64,000 nt of DNA from Artemisia argyi (taxonomy: Eukaryota; Streptophyta; Magnoliopsida; Asterales; Asteraceae): NCBI GenBank assembly GCA_030686995.1, contig CM060698.1:135662106-135726105 (forward strand). The letters run 5' to 3'. This document shows, one piece after another, positions 20,945-32,266 of the stretch (position 1 is its first letter; each line of letters opens with the position of its first letter). The notes under the pieces are model-generated. The model saw only the letters and a list, made by a program, of their open reading frames with translations, was not told where the DNA came from and made no database searches. Both the position numbers and the translations under genes were made by a program.

Positions 20945-23900
20945 TTAATAAACAAAAGTATGCAATGTCTAGTTGGCTAATCCACGCCAATGGATTAAAC
21001 TTCCTTAATCACCAACAAATAATAATATCTTGACAAGAATCAAATACGGCTGTATCTTATATATAACATATGTTATGCAAAACTTAATAATAATCAATAA
21101 ACTATAATCATAAATCTAACAACTGATTTACATAATTCAAACGAGTGTAAAAATTGATTAGTTCATAACTTAACTCAAGTAAACACAAACAAAGATTGGA
21201 AGTAAAGGAATCATTGTTCTTACAAAAATATAATTAAACTTAGAAACTTGGATGTGTTATTGATGATCTTGAACTCCAAGGATTAATGATTGATGTTTGT
21301 GATGATTAATGAGGTGAATAATCTATATATATATAAAGAATGAGTTCCCATATTGAATGTTAGCATTAATGCAACAAGTCAAGAAACTCAAATAAGTGGT
21401 TTAAGCTAAGAAATTTAGTACATGTGGAGCTTATTTTCAAGCCTTTTAAGAGCTTTTAAGGATACATAAATATTCACAATAACCAAGTTCTTTTCAAGTC
21501 TCCATTATTTAATACTTTGGTCTTTTCACTTGCTTGCAAATTGAAGGATTATACGCAAGTAAAGGTGAGGAGCAACAAATAATATACTGTATTTATTTAG
21601 ATTTACTATGAAATATAGCTCAACGTTTTAAAAGAACAACTATTCCATCTATTACATCTCATATTTGTATATCTAAAGTAAAAAAGGGTTAATATATTTA
21701 CTATTTTACTTTTGATCACAGGAATGTGCTCAAGGACAGTCATGAATTAAAGTAACACAATATATACGATTATGATAAACACACAAAGAAAAAAATTGAT
21801 TGAAGATGATATCCTTTTTAAGAAAATTCAACTAGCTGGGTGGTTGGATAAGATGTCCAATATAAGATAGTGGCCATTGAAAATGAGAACCAACTTGCTC
21901 CTATGCGTTTCGATAATGAATAATGCGTTTCAAATAGTCTTTTCATCTTCTTAAGTTACATAGAATGTGTGACTATAAATAACACATTAACACATTGATT
22001 TCCTCGACATAACAAACATTGAAAATAATATCATCCTAAATGGCCCTAAAGAAGATGTGTTCACAAATAGATCCTACTCTCAACGCCAAATATAAGTCAA
22101 TGAAAACCCTCTCCGAGTTCTTCCCGACCGAAGTTGAAGATTAACCCATGATCGAATCAGGAAACTAAACATCTGCCCCCCCAAAAAAAGAGGTTGTTGC
22201 TCCATCTACGTGATTTTAATGGGATAATTTCTTATTCAAATTATATCTCAAAGGTTTTATATGATTGGAATAATATGAGTTGGGTTGTTACATGTATTTT
22301 ATTTTGATTAATTAAATGAATATGAATAGGGGTTTAAAGTTTCCAAGCCTCCTTAATGCATGGTATCTATGGCTTAACGTAGAAAATTAGAGGCATGTAA
22401 ATTATATCATAATGTCAAGATTATTTAGTTATAGTTTTTTGGATTGCGTTCTGTGAAACTGATAGAACGAGCTAAGGTTGAAAATTGTGATCTTAAAACT
22501 CATTAATATTAACATACTCTTATATGAGTTATTATAAATTGATTAAAAAAGCATTTGCATTTTTTCACGTTTTAATAAAAAAAATTATACCGTACACAAG
22601 CATTTGTTCATTTTCCTTTTAGTAAATACATTTAGGGGAAATTTCATATCTACTCTCATTTTAGTCGAAAATTTCATAGATACTCAAATATGTATTAAAA
22701 ATATTGTACATTATGCATTTAATACTTGCACTTTTGGTATACATGAAATTAATCGTGAAAGTAAGGTTATATATGAAATTAATTGCAAAGAAATCATTTT
22801 TAAAGATATCTCTTTGTTTTCCTCTTGGAGTGTATGAATAACCCATTAACCCACTTACGTTTTGCTTAAACGACCGAACGCATAATCAAAGCAAGGAAAT
22901 AAAACATTTACATTGCCACTTTCTTTGGCTTTTGGATGAAGGTATTGATACTCCTATATAAATGATGGCATGATGAAAGGTGGATGTCAACCGTTTTCAT
23001 GTAATAGATGTGAGTGACGTATTCGTTGTTTCTTATGAAAGGGTTAAAAGGTGATTCCTATTGAATCAATGGCAAAGTTATGTATAAGATTTATCAAATA
23101 CTCAAATGATGCATTGTATAGCAATAAACAATTTAGTGTGTTATTTCGTTGATACTTGAAAACAACTTCATTTGTTTCATGTAAAAATGTAATATATTGT
23201 TGAACACTTATAAAGAAAGTCATGCAAACTAATTAACAAGTAATACCAACTTAACATAGATTGAGCTGCAATTGTCAATTGGTGGGGAAAAATATTTAAG
23301 CAACGTGAATGGTTTATCATATTTACTTTCACTATTATTAAGGGACTTCTAATCTACCTAAAAAGATTGCATTGTTGGGTGAAAACTTAGAAACATAGAT
23401 AAATTGGTAATTAAAAGTTACTACTTGCAAAAAATTTATGATCGAGCTACAAGCTTCGATATGTATGAGCAAGTTTTCAACCTATATTATTTTTAATTCA
23501 TTTATTACATGAATATGTTACCTACGTAAAAAGGAGGGTGATTGGGTGAAAACTTCATATAATCGTATTAAGATAAATTGACAATCAACATTTTATATCT
23601 AATAATTAAAACTATATAATACATGCCCGCATTAGAGATTACATTCGGATCATCAATCAGTAATATACAAATAAACTTCTCCTACAAGAATATACATCTT
23701 AAATATGAAATATCAAAATACTGAACTTTTGGCACAAATAAGAATTATATATGTCTCATAAGGAATTAAAGGGTTGAGTTATGTTTCACTAAAAAAAAGG
23801 CTTACTGTCGAAATAATCATCAAACTCTTTGCAATAGTATTTATGATTCGATTACACACAAGTGTTGCTGAAAAAAAGATTACAAACAAATGAGAATGTT

Positions 23901-24558
23901 TAAACTATCACAAATGAGTAGTTGATTACTAAAAAACCAATGAATTAATTCATCGTAGTATTGTAACATCTTAATTTTGGTCTACAAACTAACATGGACA
24001 TTCATATATAATTTGGTGAAAAGTTAATACATAAATCATAAATGCAACAAAGAACATTTTAAAAATTAAGAGTCTATAAGAAATGTGGACAAGTTTATAA
24101 TTTGTGTTTGAAATGACATGTTTTGCGTTATGATGATGAAACTCACTTATTTATTTGAAACATTTTTATTCAAACAATTTTATTTAAAAATAATTTAGTT
24201 AAATGAACTTCATTTAATTATTCAGTCGAGTATTCCCGATCAAAAGGAGAATAATAACTAAATACACATAACCCTTGCACAACCGAAGATTCTTTATGGT
24301 GAACAAAGCCCGTGCATCGAATGGGTCATGCTGCCTCATCATCATAAAATTATAAAGCATAATATGTTGTTTAATTATTTACCTTGACAATTTTGTAGAA
24401 CATGAACCTTATTGAATGGCTACAAAGAATATCAAAATTTAAAAAGTAAACAAAACCCGCATAATAAATTCAACTTAAACTAGTAGCCGACTAATGTAGG
24501 TGCAGTTTTGTAGTCTGGTTTCTAAACGCTAGCTTTATATATGAAACGCTCGTGAAAA
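20945..24558. other. Intergenic, no gene seen
   Basis: Over 3.6 kb of AT-rich sequence with no recognisable protein, RNA or complete element. Short frames at 22604-22846 occur on both strands and look random. Near 24306 the text CCCGTGCATCGAATGGGT resembles a Helitron 3' hairpin, but no CTAG end follows at the right distance. Confidence 0.5.
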
Positions 24559-24563
24559 AATCA

Positions 24564-25897
24564 TGTGAAAAACTAGAAGGGGGGTTGAATAGTTTTACGT
24601 CTTTTTTTTTCGTTATAAAAGATAGTTTTAGTGTTTTCTTAGTTTTTAAAATTTAGATTCGATAATATGTGATCTCAAGTCTTGCACAATATAAACAACT
24701 ATCAATAAGTAAGATATAACAATGATAAGTAAAGAAATAAATAAGAGATGGAAAGATCGAACCGCGAGACAAGAGATTTATAGCGGTTCGGCTACAAGGA
24801 CACCTTCCTTGCCCTACTCCACTCCTCGAGCACCTAACTCGAGAGTTTTCTTCACTATATCAACAAGCTCCCTTATGGCGGAGAAAACCTTACACACCAA
24901 TTTACACACCACAACTTCTTCACACCTAAATCACAACTTCTACACAACTTCTTCACACCAATCTACTTCACAACTAACTACTTCACACCTATCTTCTTCA
25001 CACCAATTTACTTCACAACTAACAACTTCACACCTAGCTTCTTTACTACAATCTAATTCCTAACTTTTCTTCTTCACGCCAAACAACTAACTAATCACAC
25101 AATCAAAATACCTAGCACAACTATCTACAATCAAATATTCACAACAATCTTCACAAAGAATTATGTAAATAATCTTGATGATGCACCAACGACTTGGATG
25201 TGGAGGTCACAACAAGTTGTAATACTTCTTGTCTTGGAGGATAGAAGTATTCTTCTCTTGCACTTGAGAGGATGATGTTTGAATCACTTTGAAACAAAGA
25301 ATTATGTATTTATGATCAAAGGATTAAGAAAATAGAGATTGGGATCTAGAACAGAAAGTTTAGGAGTGCAAAAGATGAGAAAATTTTGTGGGATGAACCA
25401 GTATTTATAGGGAGAAAATTTACTGTTCTGGAGCGTGGCCGGTCCCCTTAATTAGGGGGCGGTCCCCTTAATGATTAAGGGGCCGCCTAGTATAATTAAG
25501 GGGGCCGCCCTCCTGAACGTTGGATTTTTTTGTCCTTTTGTGAGGGAAATTTTTCTGGATAAAATTTGCCATTTTTGGTTGGAAATTTGAAATCATATAT
25601 TTATAATGAATTAAACATATTCTTTTAATTCCAAAAGTAATTTTGTAAAAGATATAGAATGTTTAATACATTTTATAAAAATTCTAGTGATTAGAAAATT
25701 TTCCTTTGATCATGAAATGCAATAAACACTTTATTTATTCATACCTTAAGTGATATGGATACAAAGACAAATATTAAGCACTAAAAACTTGTTTACGTCA
25801 TAAGTTTTAGATTAATGAGTTTATGCTTTGTAATTATCAAAACATATAGATATTGTTAATATGCTAACAATGTTTTTAGACATTATTTATGTCAACA
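24564..25897 (-). repeat. Copia 3' LTR
   Basis: The ends are TG...CA. It aligns with the LTR at 32267-33609 almost throughout; the visible differences are single bases and the length of a G-run near the left edge. In element orientation it holds, in order, a palindromic motif cluster (25437-25512) and a TATA box CTATAAATAC (25401-25410). Confidence 0.9.
25437..25512 (-). promoter_or_regulatory. Palindromic GGTCCCCTTAAT cluster in the 3' LTR
   Basis: Two direct copies of GGTCCCCTTAAT are followed by two inverted copies ATTAAGGGG(G)CC, all within about 76 bp and about 27 bp upstream of the TATA box in element orientation. The same cluster is in the other LTR (33148-33224) and at 27257-27333. 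Clustered palindromic LTR motifs have been described for Sireviruses. A binding function is inferred. Confidence 0.6.
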
Positions 25898-25901
25898 ACC
25901 T

Positions 25902-26090
25902 CCCCCTTTTTGATGATTACAAAACATTAAACTCATTAGGTCTAAAAAATAATTTTTAGACAAGTATTATTAGAGTTTAACATTCTCTTCTCCCCCTTTT
26001 TGTAAAATAAAAAAGGTTAGGCCGAGTAAGCTTCGTGAAAGAAGATTAAACGGGTAGAATGCTCCCCCTTGATGTATGCTCCCCCTCATT
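25902..26090 (-). other. Repeated polypurine tracts upstream of the 3' LTR
   Basis: On the minus strand, AAAAAGGGGGAGGT adjoins the LTR at 25898-25912. AAAAAGGGGGAGA (near 25988-26000), AAGGGGGAGC (near 26060) and GAGGGGGAGC (near 26080) lie further upstream. The first is the likely primer for plus-strand synthesis. Several such tracts in a row are a known Sirevirus trait. Confidence 0.65.
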
Positions 26091-26374
26091 TGAGAGCACC
26101 AAGGGAATGAGCTATGGAGATCTTGGCTACACAAAATATTTGAAGAGAACAAGACACATATATATGCAAAGCAATAATTATGCAAATAAAAATAGATTCA
26201 TTCAAGAATCATAGAAATGATTAGCATTACAACATTCAATATGCTTAAAGCATATTGATCACAATGAAACAAAAGAAAAAACATAGTCCTATATTGCCTA
26301 AGAGAGCACTTGGACTTGCTTGCAACCCATGGTTGGTTGTTTTATTTGCTTGAAGGAGAAAATAAGCATAAAGC

Positions 26375-27079
26375 TTAGTTGTTAGATGGAGAGGGATATG
26401 GAGTGGGGTATGGAGCGGAAGAGGTGGATCTTACGATGTTGTATCGTGTTAAGGGTGGTATGGGATGAGGACGAGTGAGGAGATATTCAATCCAAGAAAT
26501 ATCTTCACTCAAGTATAGGATTTGTTTTTTAAGGAAGATGCAACAAGGGCAATAGTGAGTATGGTTTGTAACTTGATCCAAGTTGAGAGAGTGAGGTAGG
26601 CAATTGTTGTAGGGTGATGATGGAGGTTGCCCTTTGTTGCGTTGTGCAAGATGCATGGCATTGAGATCACTAAGATCATGGATTTGGGATATTTCATCAC
26701 GGAACTTTTGCTTTTCCGTGGCAATGCAGAGAAAGTCATTGTGTTGATATGGATGAATTGGGTTTGTGTAGTTGGAATTGAAGTTGGATGGTTGATCAAA
26801 CTTGTATGGATCATTACAAATGGTTGGAGGATGAGATGAGTGGTTTGGCATGAAGGAAGATGTTTGGCCAATGTTGTATAGTTTGTAAAGAGGATCAAAT
26901 GAATGTCCTTGTGAATTTGGTGTAAAGTTTGGGAAGTAAGTGGTTGGAGGTGTTGAGTGATTTCCAACTTCATTGGTTATGATGGATTTGTTTTGAGGGC
27001 TTTTTCTTCGCCAAACGGGTTTTTCCGTCATTCTTGCAAGCCTTGAGGCTTTTGGTTTTGGTTTGTTTGGAGAATTCAT
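26375..27079 (-). CDS. Additional ORF of the Copia element, unknown function
   Basis: An unbroken 234-codon frame between the end of pol and the 3' LTR, in the same sense as gag-pol. The N-terminus is basic (SRLARMTEKPVWRRK), the middle is rich in Pro, Asn, His and Ser, and near the C-terminus there is HYCPCCIFLKKQ followed by an amphipathic stretch. I see no membrane helix, so it is unlike the envelope-like ORF of some Sireviruses. A TATA box lies 35 nt upstream of the ATG (27114-27121) and a copy of the LTR motif cluster lies further up, so it may be transcribed on its own. It is notable that this frame stays open while gag-pol has four breaks. Function is unknown. Confidence 0.6.
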   Translation of the reverse strand: MNSPNKPKPKASRLARMTEKPVWRRKSPQNKSIITNEVGNHSTPPTTYFPNFTPNSQGHSFDPLYKLYNIGQTSSFMPNHSSHPPTICNDPYKFDQPSNFNSNYTNPIHPYQHNDFLCIATEKQKFRDEISQIHDLSDLNAMHLAQRNKGQPPSSPYNNCLPHSLNLDQVTNHTHYCPCCIFLKKQILYLSEDISWIEYLLTRPHPIPPLTRYNIVRSTSSAPYPTPYPSPSNN

Positions 27080-27113
27080 GAAGGGATGAATGGAGAGTGT
27101 GGAAGATTTGGGA

Positions 27114-27121
27114 TATTTATA
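27114..27121 (-). promoter_or_regulatory. TATA box of a probable internal promoter
   Basis: Minus-strand TATAAATA lies about 35 nt before the ATG of the additional ORF. The CACTCTCC text between them is a plausible transcription start. Together with the motif cluster at 27257-27333 it mirrors the LTR promoter layout, though with a longer gap of about 135 bp. Confidence 0.5.
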
Positions 27122-27256
27122 GTGTAAGATTTGTGTGTTTATGGATGGATAAAGTTTGTTTGAGAGATTAGGACAAAATGTGTTGGTGAAAAATGGGAAA
27201 TGTAGGTTGAAATGGGCTAAAAAGCAGAAAAGATTATGTAAACCCGACCATCAGAT

Positions 27257-27333
27257 GGCCGGTCCCCTTAATTAGGGGGCGGTCCCCTTAATGATTGAGG
27301 GGGCCGCCTTACAAAATTAAGGGGGCCGCCCAT
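27257..27333 (-). promoter_or_regulatory. Internal copy of the LTR palindromic motif cluster
   Basis: It repeats the LTR arrangement of two GGTCCCCTTAAT and two inverted partners almost base for base over about 70 bp. The flanks differ: here they are CATCAGATGGC and GCCCATCTGGTGA, which form a further inverted repeat. Outside the cluster there is no resemblance to the LTR, so this is not simply a piece of LTR. Confidence 0.7.
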
Positions 27334-28095
27334 CTGGTGATTTCCAGATTGCCAGAATTGGGTTTTTGGCAGAAAATTTGCAAAAAGGTTGTGTGTTTGG
27401 ATTAGAATTCAAGCAAGTTCAACTCCTTGAGACAATATAGCATCTAATCTAACTATAATATAGCATGCATGCAACAACACTTAAGTAAAAGAGCAATCAA
27501 GCAATTAGTAATAAGCAAGAGAAGGCAAACAAAGGTAAGGGCACTAAATCTTCCTAGAGCAATTATCTTAGATCAAAGGCAAATGTAACTAGTGAGTGGA
27601 AAACTAGTGATGGAGCAAGATGACAACATTATTAGTAAATTTGTCCTAGTGTGTGTCTATATGCAACAAATATGGAGTTGTGATTGTTTCGACTCCTAAA
27701 TACAAAGAGAGATAACGATCCTAAGAAACAATCCAAAAGATCTCCTTGATTCAATTTTTGCTCGATCATGAATGTCAAAGATATATATTAGATTATATAC
27801 CTTGACAATTTATGTGAGAGTTTATGCATGATTTTGGAAGACAATGTTTCTAGCATTAGTCAACAATGCAAGGAAAATGATATTCATGTGATTCCTAGAT
27901 GTGAGAATAATTTTTAAAGAAAATTGATTGGGTTTTACAAAAGAGTTTATGCAAAGAAATTAAACTTTCCCAATCTTTAATTTTGTGTGAAATAGATTCC
28001 TAGACTCAGAAATGGAGGAGTGGAAGAAAAGAAGATAAAAAAAAAAAAAAAAAACAAAACAAAAAAAAAAAAAAATTGTCTAAATGCAATAAAAT
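27334..28095. other. Non-coding spacer between pol and the additional ORF's promoter
   Basis: No coding frame of note. It contains A-rich tracts at 28038-28074. In element orientation it follows the pol stop codon. Confidence 0.6.
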
Positions 28096-30344
28096 TTAGT
28101 CATCTTGTTCCATCATTCCTAATCCTAAACGCAAGTGATTAAATAATTCACGCTTAAGAGGTTTAGTGAATATATCCGCAATGTTATCTTCCGATGCAAC
28201 TTTTTCTATAGATATATTCCCTTTTTGTACATTGTCCCTAAGAAAGTGGCGGCGTATTTCTATATGTTTAGTCCTAGAGTGTTGCACCGGATTTTTACTT
28301 AAGTCTATCGCACCTTTGTTATCGCACATAATGGGAACGTTTTCTAACCTAATGTCATAATCTATAAGAGCTTGTTTCATCCATAGTGCTTGTTGACATG
28401 CCTTTCCAGCGCTTACATATTCGGCTTCGGTGGTAGAAATAGCAAGAGCGGCTTGCTTCTTCGAAAACCAAGATGTTAGACAACATCCCATAAACGTGCA
28501 AATACCGTTAGTGCTTTTTCTATCTACATAGTCTCCCGCATGATCCGAATCCGCATAGACGATGGTTTCTATGCCGAATCCCTTAGGATACCATAATCCT
28601 AAGTGTATAGTACCTTTAATGTATCGGAAGATACGCTTAACCGCTTCTAGGTGAGAGGTGTTGGGATCCTCTTGAAAACGGGCACAAAGGCAGACACTAA
28701 ACACGATATCGGGTCTACTTGCCATCAAGTATAGTAAACTACCTATCATTCCTCTATACTTGGTGTTATCTACGGACTCACCTTCATCATCCTTTGTGAG
28801 CTTTACTTCCGTAGACATGGGAGTCTTCATGGGTTTTGAGTCTTCTAGGCCAAATTTCTTAAGCATTTCCTTAATGTACTTAGATTGGTTAAAAAATATT
28901 CCATCTTCTAATTGTTTTATTTGTAATCCTAGGAAGAAGTTAAGTTCACCCATCATACTCATCTCAAACTCATCATGCATGATTTTGGCAAATTCATCAC
29001 ACATGTCTTAACAAGTCGATCCAAATATAATGTCATCAACATATATTTGGACAATGATGAGATTTGGGTCTTTCCTTTTAGTGAAAAGAGTGTTATCTAC
29101 CATTCCCATGGAATAATCATGTTTAATAAGAAAGGCTTTTAATCAATCATACCAAGCTTTGGGAGCTTGTTTGAGTCCATACAAAGCTTTCTTTAACTTA
29201 TAAACATAATCAGGTTTTGCGAAGTCAATGAATCCTGAAGGTTGTGCCACATATACATCCTCATTGATAAAACCGTTAAGGAATGCACTTTTCACGTCCA
29301 TTTGGAATAATTTAAAATCTAGGGCGCATGCATAGGCAAGTAGTATCATAATTGATTCTAATCTAGCTACGGGGGCATAAGTTTCGTCATAATTAATTCC
29401 TTTTTGTTGATTATAACCTTGGGCAACTAACCTAGCTTTATTCCTAGTAACTACTCCATTTTCATCTAATTTATTCCTATATACCCATTTAGTTCCTATG
29501 ATGGTCATATTCATTCGATTTGGGACTAATTCCCAAACATCATTTGCCTTAAATTGATTTAATTCTTCTTGCATAGCTATAACCCAACTTTCATCTTTTA
29601 AAGCCTCATTAATATTCTTAGGTTCTATTGCTGAGAGGAAACAAAAGAAATTATTTTTATCTTGAGCTTGTGACCTAAGGGTTCTTTGGTTAAGATGTCC
29701 TATTATATTATCTAGTGGATGTGACCTAGATTCTTTAATATTTACAATTTTGTTATTTCCCAAGTTAATGTCTTCATTGTCATTTCCTATGGGTTTTGTT
29801 TTACTAACCTCAATAGTTTCTTCTTCAACTAAGTCATCATCTTCTAAAGATAAAGTTTTAGGAGGTGGTGGTGTTTCATCAAATGTTACATTTAGTGATT
29901 CTTCTACTTTCATGGTGTGTTTGTTAAGTATTATATATGCTTTACTATTTTGTGAGTATCCTAAAAATATTCCTTCATATGATTTTGGATCAAACTTAGT
30001 GAGGTAATCCTTAGTGTTTAGAATATAGCATTTACTTCCAAATACCCTAAAGTAGCTTAAGTTTGGTTTTCTACCTCTTAGTAACTCATAAGGAGTTTTT
30101 CCTAGAATTCTCCTAATTGATACCATATTTAAAATATATGTCGATGTATCTACGGCGTGACACCAAAATTTTTGTGGGATAGATTGTTCATTTAACATTG
30201 TTCTACTCATTTCTTGTAGTGACCTATTTTTTCTTTCTACTACGCCATTTGATTGAGGAGTACGAGGAGCAGAGAAATTGTGAGATATTCCATTTAAATC
30301 ACAATATTTTCCGAATTGTACTTCATTGTCAAATTCCCTACCAT
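28096..30344 (-). pseudogene. Copia pol: integrase end, reverse transcriptase and RNase H, broken
   Basis: In element order the frame carries the integrase C-terminal part, then the reverse transcriptase starting around VPNRMNMTIIGTKWVYRNK. Next come the FQMDVKSAFLNG and ALYGLKQAPKAWYD blocks, then YVDDIIFGS (the YVDD catalytic motif), then SLLYLMASRPDI, and RNase H with YADSDHAGD and STTEAEYVSA, ending LGLGMMEQDD. Two in-frame stops interrupt it: a TGA at 29143-29145 just after KAWYD, and a TAA at 29008-29010 just after the YVDD block. A one-base deletion near 30344 separates it from the upstream part. It is a recognisable but dead polymerase region. Confidence 0.92.
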
Positions 30345-31859
30345 GTCCGTCCTAATGGCTACTATTGTGCATCCTAATTTATTTTGAATCATTTTACTAA
30401 ATATTTCGAATTTTTCAAAGGCTTGAGTCTTGTCACTTAAAAACCTAGTCCACGTGTATCGTGAGTAGTCATCTACTATTACTAAGGTATATTTGTTTCC
30501 TTCATAGCTCCGCATAGCGGATGGACCAAAGAGATCCATATGTAATAATTCTAGGCACCTAGTAGTGGATACTATATTTTTAGCTTTGTGACTAGCATGA
30601 ACTTGTTTTCCAACTTTACATGCATCACAAAAATGCTTGTCATATTTTAGATTAGGCAAATTTCTAACTAATTCCTTAGAGGCTAAAGATTGTATTTGTT
30701 GCATGTTAGCATGTCCTAATCTCCTATGCCACAATGTGGAGTTTTCATCTAGGGTCGTTAGGCATATTCTATCCTCAGGCTTGTTTCCTAGTTTCATAAC
30801 ATATATGCCTCCTTTCCTAATTCCTCTACCTATAATTTTTTCATTCTTAACTATTTCGCTATCCTCTTCGGTAAAGGTGACTCTACATTTATTGTCACAT
30901 ATTTGTCCTATACTAAGCAAGTTATATGTTAAATTATCTACATGCTCTACATTTTCAATAGTAAGTGAGTCTTGAGAAATCGTACCTTTGCCAATGATTT
31001 TTCCACGTAAGTCACTACCGAAAATAACGTTACCTCCATTATATGCCTTGTATGTAGAGAATAGCTTGCGGTTCCCCGTCATGTGCCTCAAACATCCGCT
31101 ATCCTTGATCCATTCGTCAGGCTCCAAGTCAATTCCCAAACATATTTCGTCGGTTCCTTTTGCCATAAAACACTTTTCATCTCTTGGTTTTTCTACTTCT
31201 TCTTTGTCACTATCACTCCATATTCCACTAACAAATGCGGCTTGATTTTCATAACCCGGCGGCTTTAGACATTCGCCAATGAGATGATTTGGACTTCCAC
31301 ATCTAAAGCACTTTCTTTTCCCGTAGTTGTCGCTTCTATTTCTTTGGAACGGTTTTCTTTTGTCTCGTGATGATCTAGTGAATCTTCCTCGTCTCTTGAA
31401 GAATTTCTTGAATTCTCTTACGGCCATTGCATATTCTTCGTCTTCACTTTCGTCACTTGAATCATCATCATCACTAGGTTCCTTTTTGGCTTTTAGAGCA
31501 ATGGATTTGGTTTGTTCTTTCTTGACTTTGACCGTTTCCGAATCTCTTCTTATAATTTCTTCATGGACCTTCAAGTTGCCAATGAGTTCATCTAGTGATA
31601 ACGTCATCAAGTTCTTTGATTTTTCAATTGCCGTGACCTTAGCTCGCCATTTCGGATGCAATGCCCTAAGAAATTTCCTAACACAATTTTTACTAGAAAA
31701 TGTCTCATCAAGTGCTTTTAAACTTGTGATGATAGTGTTAAATTTAGCAAAAGCATTATCAATTGATTCCTCTTCCGGAATCGTAAATTGTTCATATTGT
31801 TGTACAAGAAGATCTATTTTGTTATCTTTAACTTGACTATTACCTTGGTGAGTAATTAG
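30294..31859 (-). pseudogene. Copia gag C-terminus, protease and integrase N-part, broken
   Basis: The frame follows the gag nonsense codon at 31860-31862. It continues with gag text, the zinc knuckle [14 protein letters not shown], the protease region with [13 protein letters not shown], and then the integrase zinc-binding region ([10 protein letters not shown], then CDACKVGKQ) and catalytic core ([18 protein letters not shown]). In the protease the usual DSGCSRHM motif appears with L for S. The frame is lost near 30344, within the integrase core just after its second Asp region, by loss of one base. Nucleocapsid, protease and integrase calls are from motifs. Confidence 0.9.
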
Positions 31860-32198
31860 TCAAAAATCCCAAATTTCTTTTGCGGTTTTACACATAAAAA
31901 TTCTTTCATATTCTTTGCGTGGTAACGCATTATAAATGACCATTTTAGCCTCATTATTTTTTGCTAGTTTCTTTTTCAAATCATCATTTTGTTTTTCAAA
32001 AGATACAATTTCATCCATTTTAGTTTCAACATTATATTGAATAGGGGGAAAATCACCAAAGGTAATAATATGCCAAAGATCAAGATCTTTTGATTTCACA
32101 TAAGTTTCGAATCTATTTTTCCAATATAAAAATCCATCACTTTCAAATAGTGGTGGTCTTTGCATAGATTGCCCTTCTAAATATTTTTCAGATTCCAT
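31860..32198 (-). pseudogene. Copia gag N-terminus, ended by a nonsense codon
   Basis: The ATG is at 32196-32198, about 53 nt after the primer-binding site in element orientation. The 112 residues begin MESEKYLEGQSMQRPPLFES and include YWKNRFETYVKSKDLDLWHI, typical of Sirevirus-type gag. A TGA at 31860-31862 interrupts it right after KTAKEIWDF. The frame continues in phase beyond the stop, so this is a point mutation in one gag gene. Confidence 0.88.
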
Positions 32199-32250
32199 AG
32201 ATCGTTACAAGTTTTAAAATACAATATATTTTAAAAATCTTGCTCGACGT

Positions 32251-32264
32251 GGCTCCTGATACCA
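32251..32264 (-). other. Primer-binding site (initiator Met tRNA)
   Basis: On the minus strand TGGTATCAGGAGCC follows the 5' LTR end CCACA after two bases. It is complementary to the 3' end of plant initiator methionine tRNA with one extra base compared with the usual TGGTATCAGAGC. It marks the start of minus-strand DNA synthesis. Confidence 0.85.
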
Positions 32265-32266
32265 AT

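Noticed and set aside
24306..24330. CCCGTGCATCGAATGGGT as a Helitron 3' hairpin
   Set aside because: No CTRR end follows within the usual 10-12 bases and no 5' partner was found; a related text at 20465 inside the first Helitron has the same problem.
26509..26973. 154-codon frame overlapping the additional Copia ORF
   Set aside because: It lies in another frame of the same strand inside the 234-codon ORF, which has the better start context and promoter position.
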